NCBI GenBank assembly: GCA_943787535.1
Contig: CALSMU010000011.1
Location: 124,001-188,000 of the forward strand
DNA: 64,000 nt
Direction: 5' to 3'
From: an uncultured Flavobacteriales bacterium
Lineage (GTDB): Bacteria; Bacteroidota; Bacteroidia; Flavobacteriales_D; Parvicellaceae
Positions 18,958 to 29,900 of the stretch are shown here, in pieces. Under the pieces are notes generated by a model. That model did not search any database. It was not told the DNA's origin and worked only from the letters and a program-made list of their open reading frames with translations. Position numbers and translations under genes: made by a program. Each line of letters starts with the position of its first letter. Positions within the stretch are counted from its first letter, which is position 1.

Positions 18958-19969
18958 TCCAAATGATGTTGGTGTGAATAATGGAAACATATTTGGTTTT
19001 CAGACTACCGAAAATGAAGCAGAAGTATTGTTGATTCCTGTTCCTTGGGATGCGACTGCTTCTTATGGCAAAGGATCTTCTGCTGGTCCGCAGGCGATGT
19101 TAGATGCTTCTACTCAAATCGATTTTTTTCATCCTGAGGTTGAAAGTGCTTGGAATACAAAGGTTTTTATGACGCCTATTTCAGAAGATTGGAAAAATAT
19201 AAATGATAAACTAGCGGAAAGAACGGCGAAGTATATCCACTTTTTAGAAAATGGAGGTAATTTAAAAGAAAATAAAGAGCACCAAGAAACAATATCGGAA
19301 ATTGCAGTAGCTCAGAATTATTTGCGCGATAATTTGAAGAAGCGATCTGCTAAAGCTATTAATAATGGCAAAAAAGTAGGGGTAGTAGGAGGCGAACATA
19401 GTGTGTCTTTAGGTTTGATAGATGCTTTGTCGGATAAACATCCGTCTTTTGGAATTCTACAAATGGATGCGCATGCAGACTTAAGAAAAGGATATGAAGG
19501 TTTTGCGCAGTCACATGCATCAATAATGTACAATGCATTACATCATAAAAGTGTTGCTTCATTAGTTCAGGTAGGTGTAAGGGATATTTCTCAGGGTGAA
19601 ATAGATTTTATTAATGCGGATAAAAGAATTACTTCTTTTTTTGATTGGGACCTAAAAAGTAGGCAGTTTGAAGGTTCATTATGGTCGCATCAATGTAAAG
19701 ATATTGTTAGCAGTCTTCCGCAGAAAGTTTATGTTAGCTTTGATATTGATTGTCTTAAGCCGCATTTATGCCCAAATACAGGTACACCCGTCCCTGGAGG
19801 GCTAGAATTTGAAGAAGCTATTTATCTGCTTTTTGAAGTGGTGAAATCAGGTCGAGAAATAATAGGGTTTGATTTGTGCGAAGTAGCTCCAGGTAATACA
19901 AATTTAGATGCCATAATTGGAGCAAGAATACTCTGGAATCTCTGCCTTGTTTCAAATTATAAGCGGTAA
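18947..19969 (+). CDS. Arginase/agmatinase-family ureohydrolase
   Basis: 340 residues. Manganese-binding motifs are intact: [16 protein letters not shown], and SFDIDCLKP with the two Asp. The NTGTPVPGG loop is also kept. The family splits urea or ammonia from agmatine, arginine or similar guanidino compounds. Coupled to the spermidine synthase fusion (11-base overlap), agmatinase is the best guess, making putrescine for that enzyme; the needed arginine decarboxylase is not in the window. The N-terminal 90 residues and an internal stretch (about 75-105) are longer than in Escherichia coli SpeB. Confidence 0.85.
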   Translation: MSFDPNDVGVNNGNIFGFQTTENEAEVLLIPVPWDATASYGKGSSAGPQAMLDASTQIDFFHPEVESAWNTKVFMTPISEDWKNINDKLAERTAKYIHFLENGGNLKENKEHQETISEIAVAQNYLRDNLKKRSAKAINNGKKVGVVGGEHSVSLGLIDALSDKHPSFGILQMDAHADLRKGYEGFAQSHASIMYNALHHKSVASLVQVGVRDISQGEIDFINADKRITSFFDWDLKSRQFEGSLWSHQCKDIVSSLPQKVYVSFDIDCLKPHLCPNTGTPVPGGLEFEEAIYLLFEVVKSGREIIGFDLCEVAPGNTNLDAIIGARILWNLCLVSNYKR

Positions 19970-20030
19970 GTATTGTTATTATTCATTAATTGTTTACAAA
20001 TATTGGGAATCTTTCTAATAATCTTTTTAA

Positions 20031-20056
20031 TTGTTCGATAATCCCTTTTACATTTG
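20031..20056 (+). promoter_or_regulatory. Promoter of the biotin genes
   Basis: TTG at 20031-20033, then TACATTTG at 20049-20056, ending 19 bases before the bioB ATG. The spacing of 15 is a little short. I see no certain biotin operator. Confidence 0.5.
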
Positions 20057-20075
20057 TCCTTTAAAATAGATTTTT

Positions 20076-21179
20076 ATGAATACTTGGACGAAAGAAGAGA
20101 TAAGAGAAGTTTATAATAAACCATTACTTGAATTGTTGTATCAAGCAGCTACAGTTCATAGAAAGCACAACGACCCCAGAGAAGTTCAAATAAGTAAGTT
20201 GGTGTCTATTAAAACGGACGGTTGTCCTGAAGATTGCGGGTATTGTCCACAAGCAGCTCGATACCATACTGATATCAATGGAAACTCTTTAATGAGTGTT
20301 GAAGAGGTCAAGGGGCATGCTCAAGAAGCAAAAGACATGGGTTCAAGCAGAGTTTGTATGGGTGCAGCTTGGAGAAATGTTAAAGATGATGCTGATTTTG
20401 ATCAAGTACTAGAAATGGTAAAGTCGGTCAATCAAATGGATATGGAAGTGTGTTGTACACTTGGTATGTTAACTGAAAATCAAGCCAGGAGATTAGCGGA
20501 TGCCGGTCTATATGCGTATAACCACAATTTAGATACATCAGAAGAATATTACAAAGAAGTCATTTCAACAAGGGGTTATGAAGATCGTTTGCAAACCATT
20601 GAAAATGCCAGAAAAGCGGATTTAACAGTTTGCTCAGGTGGAATTATCGGAATGGGAGAAAAAGACGAAGACAGAATTAGTATGTTGTATACTTATTCTT
20701 TAATGCGACCCCAACCTGAATCTGTTCCCATCAATGCTCTGGTTGCTGTTGAGGGAACTCCACTTGAAGAGCAAACTCCAGTTCCAATTTGGGACATGAT
20801 AAGAATGATTGCTACAACAAGAATTGTATTAGAACATTCAGCAGTTCGTTTATCAGCTGGAAGAACTGAAATGTCTGATGAAGGCCAAGCATTGTGTTTT
20901 ATGGCTGGTGCCAATTCTATATTTGCAGGAGATAAATTGTTGACTACTCCAAACCCTGAGTTTAACAACGATTTAGCCTTGTTTGATAAATTAGGTCTTG
21001 TGCCAATGAAGGCATACAAGAAAGGCGATAAGCCAAAAATCAACGAGGCATATAAAGAAGCTCCAGAAAGCAAAGAAAAAATAAAATGGTCAAGACCGAA
21101 GCACAAAATAGAAAGAAACGAAGAGGCGAAACAGAAAGGAAAAGAAGTAAGAAAAGTTACTTCTGTTAAAGAACTTTAG
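20076..21179 (+). CDS. bioB: Biotin synthase
   Basis: 367 residues. A radical-SAM enzyme that inserts sulfur into dethiobiotin. The CxxxCxxC cluster motif is in [16 protein letters not shown] (about residues 48-63), followed by the expected [10 protein letters not shown] and [12 protein letters not shown] motifs and the conserved Arg in RLSAGR. The C-terminus from about residue 325 is a Lys/Glu-rich tail with no match in the core enzyme, so it is some 20-40 residues longer than most. First gene of a bioB-bioF-bioD-bioA run; bioF begins two bases after its stop. Confidence 0.96.
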   Translation: MNTWTKEEIREVYNKPLLELLYQAATVHRKHNDPREVQISKLVSIKTDGCPEDCGYCPQAARYHTDINGNSLMSVEEVKGHAQEAKDMGSSRVCMGAAWRNVKDDADFDQVLEMVKSVNQMDMEVCCTLGMLTENQARRLADAGLYAYNHNLDTSEEYYKEVISTRGYEDRLQTIENARKADLTVCSGGIIGMGEKDEDRISMLYTYSLMRPQPESVPINALVAVEGTPLEEQTPVPIWDMIRMIATTRIVLEHSAVRLSAGRTEMSDEGQALCFMAGANSIFAGDKLLTTPNPEFNNDLALFDKLGLVPMKAYKKGDKPKINEAYKEAPESKEKIKWSRPKHKIERNEEAKQKGKEVRKVTSVKEL

Positions 21180-21181
21180 CA

Positions 21182-22276
21182 TTGCAGCCAATTCTTCAAA
21201 TACTGCAGGATAAATTAAACAAACGAATTGAAGAGGGGCTTTATCGGGAATTAAAAGATTATTCAGAATTCTGTGATTTTTCTTCGAATGATTATTTAGG
21301 CTTTTCTAGAGATCAAAATAAATTGACACATTCTGGCTCTACGGGTTCTCGTTTAATTTCTGGTAATAGTGAAGACATCGAAAGATTAGAATCAGAAATT
21401 GCCAATTTTCATCAAGCAGAATCCGGCCTAATTTTTAATTCTGGCTATGTAGCAAACCTTGGTTTATTTTCTACTATCCCCAATAGAGGAGATACTGTTT
21501 TATACGATGAATTAATTCATGCATCTATAAGAGATGGAATTCGATTGTCAAACGCAGATTCTTTTTCTTTCAAGCACAATGATGTTGAGCATTTGGAAGG
21601 AAAGTTGTCCAAATTCAAAGGAAATGTTTTTGTTGTGGTAGAGTCCGTTTATTCAATGGATGGTGATTCTCCTGATTTATTAAAAGTATCAGAAGCATGT
21701 AGAAATTTCGGAGCGAATTTGATTGTTGATGAGGCCCATGCTGTGGGTGTTGTAGGGGAGAAAGGAGATGGTTTAGTAGCAAAATTACACCTTCAGAGAG
21801 AAGTGTTTGCAACCGTAGTAACATTCGGAAAGGCCCTGGGTTCGCATGGCGCTATTATTCTTGGTAGTGAAGTTTTGCGGAATTATTTGATCAACTATTG
21901 CCGCTCCTTTATATATACAACAGCTCCTTCTCCAGAAACGATTTTCACCATAAGAAAGCAATATGATAAGCTTACAAAGTTATATGCTACAAATAGTGAT
22001 GAACATAATTTGGCTTTAGAATTGAAGAATTTTTTTGTGTCTGAAGTGGGAACATCAAGAGAATTAATCATGGGAGATAATGGGTGCGTTGTGTCTGTCA
22101 TTATTCCGGGAATTGAAAATGTAAAAAAAGTGTCTAAAAACTTAATAAGCAATGGTTTGCATGTTAAATCGATACTTTCGCCAACAGTTCCCAAAGGTAC
22201 TGAAAGACTAAGAATTTGCTTCCATTCTTTTAATTCAGTAGAGGAGGTAAAAAAACTCATAGATTGCCTGAATTAG
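21182..22276 (+). CDS. bioF: 8-amino-7-oxononanoate synthase
   Basis: 364 residues from a TTG start two bases after the bioB stop, which suggests coupled translation. A PLP enzyme that joins pimeloyl-ACP and alanine. FSSNDYLGFSRD, GSTGSRLISGN, and VVESVYSMDGDSPDL are the expected motifs; DEAHAVGVVG carries the Asp/His for PLP, and the Schiff-base Lys is in VTFGKALGSHG. Slightly short for the family but complete. Confidence 0.94.
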   Translation: MQPILQILQDKLNKRIEEGLYRELKDYSEFCDFSSNDYLGFSRDQNKLTHSGSTGSRLISGNSEDIERLESEIANFHQAESGLIFNSGYVANLGLFSTIPNRGDTVLYDELIHASIRDGIRLSNADSFSFKHNDVEHLEGKLSKFKGNVFVVVESVYSMDGDSPDLLKVSEACRNFGANLIVDEAHAVGVVGEKGDGLVAKLHLQREVFATVVTFGKALGSHGAIILGSEVLRNYLINYCRSFIYTTAPSPETIFTIRKQYDKLTKLYATNSDEHNLALELKNFFVSEVGTSRELIMGDNGCVVSVIIPGIENVKKVSKNLISNGLHVKSILSPTVPKGTERLRICFHSFNSVEEVKKLIDCLN

Positions 22277-22382
22277 ATGGTAAGTTTATCAAACAGGCGA
22301 TAAATTCAACCTACAGATTATTATTGGCTTATTTTTCTATAATTTCATTAATTTCACAAACAAGAAACTAAACTCCATAATT

Positions 22383-23006
22383 TTGAAAAATAACTCATTT
22401 TTTGTCACCGGAATAGATACAAATATTGGTAAAACGGTTGTGGCTGCAATTTTAGTAGAAGCGTTAAATGCAGATTATTGGAAGCCAATACAGAGTGGGG
22501 ATCTTCATTATACGGATACCGATAAAGTTAAAGAGTTGGTAAATGAAAAAAGCATATTACACCCTGAAGCCTACCAATTAAGCAATCCATTGTCACCTCA
22601 TGCCTCTGCCAAATTAGATAATATTTCTATTTCTTTGGATTCTTTTCAATTGCCAAAAACAAATAATAATTTAATTGTTGAAGGTGCGGGAGGCCTACTC
22701 GTGCCAATTAATGAAGATGGAGACTATTTGTCAGATGTAATAGTAAAGTTAGGGATGGAAATAATCCTTGTATCAAAAAATTACCTTGGAAGTATTAATC
22801 ATACATTACTATCTATTGCGTATTTAAAATCAAAAAGCATTTCGGTAAAAGGTATTATTATAGTTGGAGAGAAAAATGAATCTTCGGAGTCAATTATAAC
22901 CAAAAATACAGGAGTAAATATATTGCATCGCGTTCCAATGGTGGAGACTGTGACGCCCAAATTTATAAAAGGGCAAGCAGAGTTACTAAGAACTGCTTTA
23001 AATTGA
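22383..23006 (+). CDS. bioD: Dethiobiotin synthetase
   Basis: 207 residues from a TTG start; no ATG could keep the P-loop. The Walker A motif is TGIDTNIGKT (residues 9-18), with KPIQSG for diaminopelargonate binding and EGAGGLLVPI as Walker-B-like loop. It makes the ureido ring of dethiobiotin from DAPA and CO2 with ATP. It follows bioF after 106 bases and overlaps the longest bioA frame by four bases. Confidence 0.93.
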   Translation: MKNNSFFVTGIDTNIGKTVVAAILVEALNADYWKPIQSGDLHYTDTDKVKELVNEKSILHPEAYQLSNPLSPHASAKLDNISISLDSFQLPKTNNNLIVEGAGGLLVPINEDGDYLSDVIVKLGMEIILVSKNYLGSINHTLLSIAYLKSKSISVKGIIIVGEKNESSESIITKNTGVNILHRVPMVETVTPKFIKGQAELLRTALN

Positions 23007-23044
23007 AAAATCTTTCTTTACTTTGGCTTTGCAAAAAATGCGTC

Positions 23045-24199
23045 ATGTCAAAACTTAAAGAACTAGATAAAAAATACATCTGGCATCCTTTCGATCAAAT
23101 GAAAGGAGCGGATATAATTCCAATTGTAAAAGGAGAAGGTTCTTACGTATTTGACGAAGATGGCAAGAAGTATATTGATGGCTTTTCTAGTTGGTGGGTA
23201 AATACGCATGGACATTCACACCCTTATATCGCAAAGAAATTATCCGATCAAGCTTGTACACTAGAACATGTTGCTTTTGGCGGCTTTACGCACCCAAGTG
23301 CAGTGCAATTATCGGAGAGGCTAGTAAAAATACTTCCGCAAAAAATTGAAAAGGTATTTTTTTCTGATAATGGTTCAACTGCAAACGAGGTAGCGCTCAA
23401 AATGTCAATTCAATATTGGTTTAATCAAGGAGAACAAAGAAATCGATTTATTTCGCTGAAAGGAGACTATCATGGGGATACATTTGGAAGTATGAGCCTT
23501 ACGGCTAGGGGCGGTTTTAATGAGCCATTTGAGCGATTTATGTTTGATGTCGATTTTATTGATATTCCAACTGAAGAGAATAGAATTCAATTATTAACAC
23601 AATTTGAGTTGTTGTTAAAAACGAATGACATCGCGGCCTTTATTTTTGAACCCATTGTGCAAGGTGCAGGCGGAATGATCATGCATTCTCCAGAGGTGCT
23701 GTCTGAATTAATAGGGTTGTGCAACCAATATGGAGTTATTGCAATTTCTGATGAAGTTTTTACAGGGTTTGGAAGAACGGGAAAGATGTTTGCGATAGAC
23801 CATTGTGAAAATAAGCCGGACATTGTTTGTTTGTCTAAAGGAATAACGGGTGGCTTTATGGCTATGGGAATTACTGCTGTTTCTGATAAAATTTATCAAG
23901 CATTTTATTCTGACGATAAGGGGAAGACCTTTTTACATGGTCATTCTTATACAGGAAATGCATTGGCTTGTAGTGTAGCAAATGCTTCTTTAGATTTATT
24001 TGAAAAAGAGGATGTTTGGCAAAATATTGAAGCAATTTCCGAAATGCAAAGTGAGTTTGTTCGTTTAATTGCATCAAATTCCGGGGTAAGAGCTGCTCGT
24101 AGTTTTGGAACAATTGCAGCCGTCGAATTAGAAGCAAACGATGGAGCAAGTTCTTATTTTAATGAGGCAAAGGAAAAGAAGCGTACAGTTTTTTATTAG
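23045..24199 (+). CDS. bioA: DAPA aminotransferase, frameshifted near the end
   Basis: The ATG at 23045 begins SKLKELDKKYIWHPFDQMK, the normal start; a TTG at 23003 is in frame but unlikely. A PLP aminotransferase that makes 7,8-diaminopelargonate. FSSWWVNTHGH, SDNGSTANEVALKM, DEVFTGFGRTGKMFA and the PLP Lys in LSKGITGG are all present. The reading frame ends at 24199 in KKRTVFY, but the normal ending is found in another frame at 24184-24260: YSFLLEKGIILRPLGNVIVL then PPYC. One missing A in GGAAAAGAA at 24173-24181 explains this. A second shift near 24262 is needed for the final DLEYM. So it is either a new pseudogene or two sequence errors. Confidence 0.9.
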   Translation: MSKLKELDKKYIWHPFDQMKGADIIPIVKGEGSYVFDEDGKKYIDGFSSWWVNTHGHSHPYIAKKLSDQACTLEHVAFGGFTHPSAVQLSERLVKILPQKIEKVFFSDNGSTANEVALKMSIQYWFNQGEQRNRFISLKGDYHGDTFGSMSLTARGGFNEPFERFMFDVDFIDIPTEENRIQLLTQFELLLKTNDIAAFIFEPIVQGAGGMIMHSPEVLSELIGLCNQYGVIAISDEVFTGFGRTGKMFAIDHCENKPDIVCLSKGITGGFMAMGITAVSDKIYQAFYSDDKGKTFLHGHSYTGNALACSVANASLDLFEKEDVWQNIEAISEMQSEFVRLIASNSGVRAARSFGTIAAVELEANDGASSYFNEAKEKKRTVFY

Positions 24200-24311
24200 A
24201 AAAAGGAATAATACTTAGACCGTTAGGAAATGTAATTGTTCTGATTCCCCCATATTGTATAAGAGCAAGGATTTAGAATATATGTCATGAATTCAATTCA
24301 AGAATACTTGG

Positions 24312-25079
24312 TTACCCAGTAATTTCGTCGTACAATTTTTTAAATTCTTCATTGTCATCTAATAAACAATCTTCCCTTTCTTCATAGAAAAATGGTTGAC
24401 CCATACTGATGACCTCAATCGCTTTTGCATGGTCTTTTTCATCAATAAATGAAGCGTATTCCATTAAGGATTTACGTAAGTATTTTTGTTGCATTTGGGT
24501 TAAATCTCCAAATTGAACATCTGTCCCAATCGTTTTGATTAAGTCAATAGCTGCTGCAACTATTTTTTTCCCTTCTGTTTGGTTTTTTGTCCGAATTTCT
24601 AATTCTCCCCATAATAAACGAGCACCATGATCTTTAGGGTCAAATGCACATACTTTTTTAAGAATACCTGCGGCCTTTTTATATCCTTTTTCGGTGTCGG
24701 TAAGCATGTAGTTTTCTACATCCTCATAAATGATTTCTTTTAATTGATCGATATAACCTTGGGAGTCTTCTGCATAAGTATTTTCAGGATCTTTTTTTCT
24801 ATATTTTTTCGCAAAACTTAAAGCAGTGCTGTAGGCCTTTGGCCAGTCTTCACTGTATTGATGATCTTGGCTCATTCCAAAAGACGCCATCGAAACATAT
24901 AAATAAGGCAACGGATGCTTTTTGGTCTTTTCGTTTTCTGTATAATTTAATGCTTTACCAAAACATTTCTCATATTTCTCATCAACGTATAGTATTAAAA
25001 GATCTTTATATTCTTGGCTTAACACTGTATTTCCTGCAGTGTAGGTTGTTAAGGATAAAATGACAAGCAACTTTTTCAT
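24312..25079 (-). CDS. Exported TPR-like protein
   Basis: 255 residues. A signal peptide at about 1-21 (cleaved before QEYKD). The rest is helical, with paired Tyr/Ala/Leu helices at about 25-65, 68-95, 125-165 and 170-215 that look like degenerate tetratricopeptide repeats. No family recognised and no catalytic motif. Probably a periplasmic or lipid-free outer-envelope scaffold. It stands convergent to the biotin genes, separated by the damaged end of bioA. Confidence 0.6.
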   Translation of the reverse strand: MKKLLVILSLTTYTAGNTVLSQEYKDLLILYVDEKYEKCFGKALNYTENEKTKKHPLPYLYVSMASFGMSQDHQYSEDWPKAYSTALSFAKKYRKKDPENTYAEDSQGYIDQLKEIIYEDVENYMLTDTEKGYKKAAGILKKVCAFDPKDHGARLLWGELEIRTKNQTEGKKIVAAAIDLIKTIGTDVQFGDLTQMQQKYLRKSLMEYASFIDEKDHAKAIEVISMGQPFFYEEREDCLLDDNEEFKKLYDEITG

Positions 25080-25202
25080 TGTATATTTTATTAATTATAA
25101 AGGACTTTTCAAAAGTCATGCCCAAATTACTAAATAACTATTATTAACATATAATGATTTATATAAAAGAATAAAAAATAGATTGTTGATAGTCATATTT
25201 TT

Positions 25203-25210
25203 TAACTTTG
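25203..25210 (+). promoter_or_regulatory. -7 promoter box almost touching its gene
   Basis: TAACTTTG with TTG at 25183-25185, 17 bases upstream. The ATG at 25216 follows after only five bases, so the transcript would have almost no leader. It also rules out the TTG at 25183 as start, since that lies in the promoter. Confidence 0.6.
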
Positions 25211-25215
25211 TAAAG

Positions 25216-25836
25216 ATGAAATTAATCGGAGATAGAGTATCGTATAAAATTCATGAAGATTACAGTACAATAGTAATTTCAACGAATATTGATAAGTGGA
25301 AGGAAACCTTATTGTTGACTTGGCTGGTTGGCTGGACAATTTGTGGAAGCGTTTTCTTTTATTTTCTTTTTGCAGGAGATTTTGTAAAGGAAGAAAAACT
25401 GATGTTGCTAGTGATGTGTGTCTTTTGGCTGTTTTTTCAAATTAGAATAGGCAAAGTTTATCTGTGGCGAAAATCAGGAATGGAATTTATTAAAATCGAT
25501 AAAGATATAATGACCATAAAAAGATCTATAAGAGGGTTTGGTAAGGCTATACCGTATCAGTTAGGTAGAATTAAGAATGTTCAAGGGCTTGAGCTTAATC
25601 CAAAGGGATTTAGTAAATCAATGAATGACTCATTTTGGGTCATAGGACAAGGAACAGTAAGGTTTTTTTATAACCAAAAAGAGATCCGATTTGGGGCTCA
25701 ATTAAGTACTAAAGATGCAGAGAAATTAGCGAGAACTGTTAAAAAGTTTGTAAGAGAATATGATCAAAAAAGTAGTGATTATTTAGCGGCTGTGCAGAAG
25801 GAAGTGGCTGAACATAGTGCCAACGAATCTAACTAA
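25216..25836 (+). CDS. Uncharacterised membrane protein
   Basis: 206 residues from the ATG at 25216. Two adjacent hydrophobic segments at about 32-53 and 60-77 form a hairpin; the rest (about 85-185) is soluble and of mixed strand and helix, like the small PH-like membrane proteins of Bacteroidota, but I cannot name the family. It converges with the CoA-transferase gene, with an eight-base overlap of their ends. Confidence 0.6.
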   Translation: MKLIGDRVSYKIHEDYSTIVISTNIDKWKETLLLTWLVGWTICGSVFFYFLFAGDFVKEEKLMLLVMCVFWLFFQIRIGKVYLWRKSGMEFIKIDKDIMTIKRSIRGFGKAIPYQLGRIKNVQGLELNPKGFSKSMNDSFWVIGQGTVRFFYNQKEIRFGAQLSTKDAEKLARTVKKFVREYDQKSSDYLAAVQKEVAEHSANESN

Positions 25837-26893
25837 TTTTAAAAGCAATTGATTTTATTCGAGTTGTTTTTTCACCATTAACGATTTCTTCGAGCAACAT
25901 GTTTTGAGCTGTTTTAGAAGAGAAAACTTCTTCCATGTTTTTTATGGCTCCGATTGGGATGCTTTTTTTTATGCATTGAATAATGAGTTCATCACGGTTA
26001 CAATCGCGAATTAAAGTTCCGAGTATTTCTTGCAATTCAATCCTGTTTTTCAATCGGTTTTGATTGCTTGAAAATTTATCGTCAGTGGCTATTTCTTTTC
26101 TGCCAAGTAAACTGCAGAATGCCGCAAACTGCTTACTAGATCCTATTGCTGTTACCAGTAGTTTATTGTCTTTAGTTGTGAAAATATCTCCATAAGGAGC
26201 AATGTTGGGATGCATTGATCCAATTCTTTGTGGTATTTCCTTATTCATTAGCCAGTTAGTTGCTTGATTGGCTAAAGAACTTAATGCAGCCTCTTCCAAT
26301 GAGGTTTCAACTAGACTTCCATTTCCGGTCTTTTCTTTTTTGAGAAGAGCAACTAAAATCCCCTCTTTCAGTTGGTGAGCAGCTAAAATATCCATTAAAG
26401 CTAAAGGCATTTTAGTTGGAGGCGTGTCTGGTTGTCCGTTCATATGCATATAACCACATTCAGCTTGCAATACAACGTCAAAAGCAACACGTTTCGGTTG
26501 ACTTTTAAACCCGTTCAACTGGGCATAAATTACTTCTTTGTTTGTTTTCTGGAGATCGCGATAAGTAAGGTTAAACTTCTGAGCATCTCCATATTTGAAA
26601 TTACAAATAATGACATCAGCTTCTTTACAAAGAGAAAGTAATTTAGTGAAATCCTTGCAGTTAGTATAATCCAAAAAGAGATGTTCTTTTCCCCAATTAA
26701 CACATGAGAAGTAAGCAGATAGGTTTTCTGTTTTTTCGTTGGGGGATTTCCAGTTTCGTGTGACATCTCCATTGGTTTTTTTGTTTTCGATTTTAATAAC
26801 GTTAGCCCCTAGTTCAGCTAAAAACATTCCGACTGCTGGCCCTGCAAGTACACTTGCTAATTCCACAACTTTTAAATCTTTGAAAACACTCAT
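25829..26893 (-). CDS. CaiB/BaiF (class III) CoA-transferase
   Basis: 354 residues. The start LKVVELASVLAGPAVGMFLAELGANVIKIE is the family signature, with Asp in the ALMDILAAHQLKEGILVALL segment as the likely CoA-thioester residue. The C-terminal ITGNGSLVETSLEEAAL-like region and the ending are normal. Family members move CoA between carboxylic acids, often carnitine, oxalate or succinate and a second acid; the substrates here cannot be read. It stands alone, opposite to its neighbours. Confidence 0.88.
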   Translation of the reverse strand: MSVFKDLKVVELASVLAGPAVGMFLAELGANVIKIENKKTNGDVTRNWKSPNEKTENLSAYFSCVNWGKEHLFLDYTNCKDFTKLLSLCKEADVIICNFKYGDAQKFNLTYRDLQKTNKEVIYAQLNGFKSQPKRVAFDVVLQAECGYMHMNGQPDTPPTKMPLALMDILAAHQLKEGILVALLKKEKTGNGSLVETSLEEAALSSLANQATNWLMNKEIPQRIGSMHPNIAPYGDIFTTKDNKLLVTAIGSSKQFAAFCSLLGRKEIATDDKFSSNQNRLKNRIELQEILGTLIRDCNRDELIIQCIKKSIPIGAIKNMEEVFSSKTAQNMLLEEIVNGEKTTRIKSIAFKIS

Positions 26894-26995
26894 ATTGCTA
26901 AACTACAAATTAATGGTCTTTAGGTATAACCTTTTCGGATATTTAGCGTCTAAGTAGGGTTGAATTTGAAACATTAATATAACTTAGAGGCAATA

Positions 26996-29900
26996 ATGTC
27001 GCAAGGAAAGAAATTTGGAGCATTTGGGGGCGTATTTACACCATCAATATTAACAATATTGGGTGTTATTATGTACATGCGTTTGGGGATGGTTGTAGGT
27101 AATGCAGGAGCCTTATTTACTACAATTTCCATAATACTTCTTGCACATATTGTATCTGTTACCACGGGATTAAGCGTTTCTTCAGTTGCTACCGATAAAA
27201 AGATAAAAGCTGGAGGTATTTACTACATGCTCTCCCGGAGCCTCGGTTTGCCGATTGGAGGTGCAATTGGGATTACCCTATTTGTTGCAACTGCATTAAG
27301 TATAGCTCTCTATTTAATTGGATTTGGGGAAAGTGCTATGGTTGTTCTTTCTGATTATTTTAATATTGAAGAGATAACGACGAATCATCTGAGAGTTATA
27401 GGATCAATTGCATTATTAGTAATTGTTACATTGGCCTATATCAGTACAAATATTGCTATTAAATCGCAGTATTTCATTCTCTTTGCGATTGTTCTTTCCT
27501 TGGTTTCAATTTTTCTTGGAACCAGTGAGGGAAAGGGATTTGACACCTCTCATGTGGAAGGCACAAGAGTAGGGTTCTCAACGTTGTTTGGTATTTTTTT
27601 TCCTGCTGTAACAGGGTTTACCGCTGGTGTTGCAATGTCCGGTGATTTAAAAGATCCTAAAAAAGCTATACCCTGGGGAACAATGTCTGCGGTAGTTGTG
27701 GGGTTGTTAGTCTATATTGTATTGTCTGTATTTATTCATTATTCCATACCACAGGCAGAATTAATCAATAATAATAATGCGTTGGTTCAATTTGGATTGA
27801 TTCCTGGGCTTGTGATTGTTGGAATATGGGGAGCAACCTTATCTTCTGCTTTAGGCGGCATATTGGGAGCACCGCGTATTCTTCAGGCAATGTCACTTGA
27901 TAAAATTACACCAAATATCTTTGGAAGAGGAGTTGGAAATAACAATGAGCCTCGAAATGCCTTGATTCTTACTTTTATTATTGCAGAGGCTGGAATCTTA
28001 ATTGGGGAATTAAATGTAATTGCTGAAATAGTTGCCATGTTCTATATGGCTGCCTACATGTTTATTAACCTTTCTTGTTTTCTAGAACAATGGGCAAGCC
28101 CGGATTTTCGACCTAAATTCAAAATATCTTTATTTGTTCCTTTAATTGGAACCATCGCTACTTTTTTATTAATGGTACAATTAAACCTACCTGCTGCTTT
28201 AATATCTGTAGCGATAATGGCTTTAGTTTTTATATGGTTAACCAGAAGGCAATTAGAATTAGGTTCAGGAGATGTTTGGCAAAGCGTTTGGTCTTCAGTT
28301 GTTAAGATTGGATTGAAAAACTTAGGAAAGAAATCAACACACAAAAGAAATTGGGAACCGAATATATTGTTGTTCAGCGGAGGAACAGCTGCGCGTCCCC
28401 ATTTATTAGGTTTTAGTAAATCTATCGCTGGGAGAAAAGGAATGATATCAAATTTTGATTTGATTGAAACACCAAGTGCAGAAGTGCTGTTTCCTAAACA
28501 CGAACAGGCTGTCAATGAAGATGGTTATGATGATTCTATTTTTCATAGAAAACAGGAATGTCAGAATGTCTTTAAAGGTATTGAAGCAATTGCAAGTACC
28601 TATGGCTTTTCTGGAGTGGAGCCTAATACAGTAATGATGGGTTGGGCGCGAAACACCAAGCACCCTATTGGGTTTTCTCAAATGACCAAAAAACTGGGGG
28701 TGTTGGATTATAACGTATTGTACCTTGATTATGATAAAGAAAAAGGTTTTGGGCAATACAAGAGAATTGACATTTGGTGGAAGGAAATAAATCAAGAGAG
28801 TGATTTGGCTTTACAATTAGTAAGAATGTTGTTGGCTTCTCCAGATTGGAGTAATACACAGGTGCGTATACTTTACTTAAACAATGACAATAGTCAAAAG
28901 TTGATTGTGGAGGACGCTGTTAGAAAAAGATTAGAAGCTCTGCGAGTAGATGCTGAAGTGGAAGTTGTTAATAATGAATTGGAGAAAAAAGGGTTTTACG
29001 AAGTAGTTAAAATAAATTCTTTTGAAGCTGATTTGATTTTGTTAAATATCCCTGAAATAGAAGAAGGAAAGGAAAGTACATTTATAGGAAATACAAATGC
29101 TTTTTTAGATGTAATGGGTACCACATTATTGCTAAAAGCATCTTCTCATTTTTACGATGAGGAAGGGTTTGACCCCTTACTTGAAATGAAATACCAAAGA
29201 GAAGAATTTGCCTCTTTATATATCGAAAAAACAGATTCGGTTGTACTTGGGTTGCCTGGTTATGAGTTGCTAGATAAAAAAATAACGATAATTGACGATA
29301 AAATCCATGCATTGAATATTGCGTTTGTCAATCGTGTTTATGACACTTGGTTTGACGTATGGAGTAGCTATATAGCTTTATTTAAGGAAAGGTTGAAAGC
29401 AGAAGAAAATCCATCTATTGAAAAAGCTTTAGAAATTGAACAGAAGCTATTAGAAGACATTGTTGATAATCGTTTAGGAAAAATAACTGCTGCCATATCA
29501 CTTGGAATAGAGTCGCATGTCAAAGCATTAAGAAAACTCGTGGAATTATCTCCAACAACTATAGAGAGAATATATACGCAAGAAGAATTGAAGCCAGATC
29601 CGAAAGATTCTCCGAAATTAGTGCGATTGAAAAAGAAATATTTGCGAAAAAAGAAGCAAAATATTCGTTTTACTAAGATTGTACAGCATCATTTTGAGAA
29701 TTCCTATTTATATCATTTTAAGACGAAATTAAACGTGCTAGGCATTTCCAGTTTTATCATAAATAAAACACTAAAAGATTGGTCCGTTGATAATGACAAG
29801 GCTGATGGGTTAAATGATCTAAAAGATTTACTTTCAATCCAGTTTAAAAAAGAAAAAGGCATCTTTTTACAAGAGCTAAATTCGCTAGGAAGAATATTTT

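Noticed and set aside
22378..22385. TAATTTTG box at the bioD start
   Set aside because: It matches the -7 consensus but covers the TTG start codon itself, and no later start can keep the P-loop, so it is probably chance.
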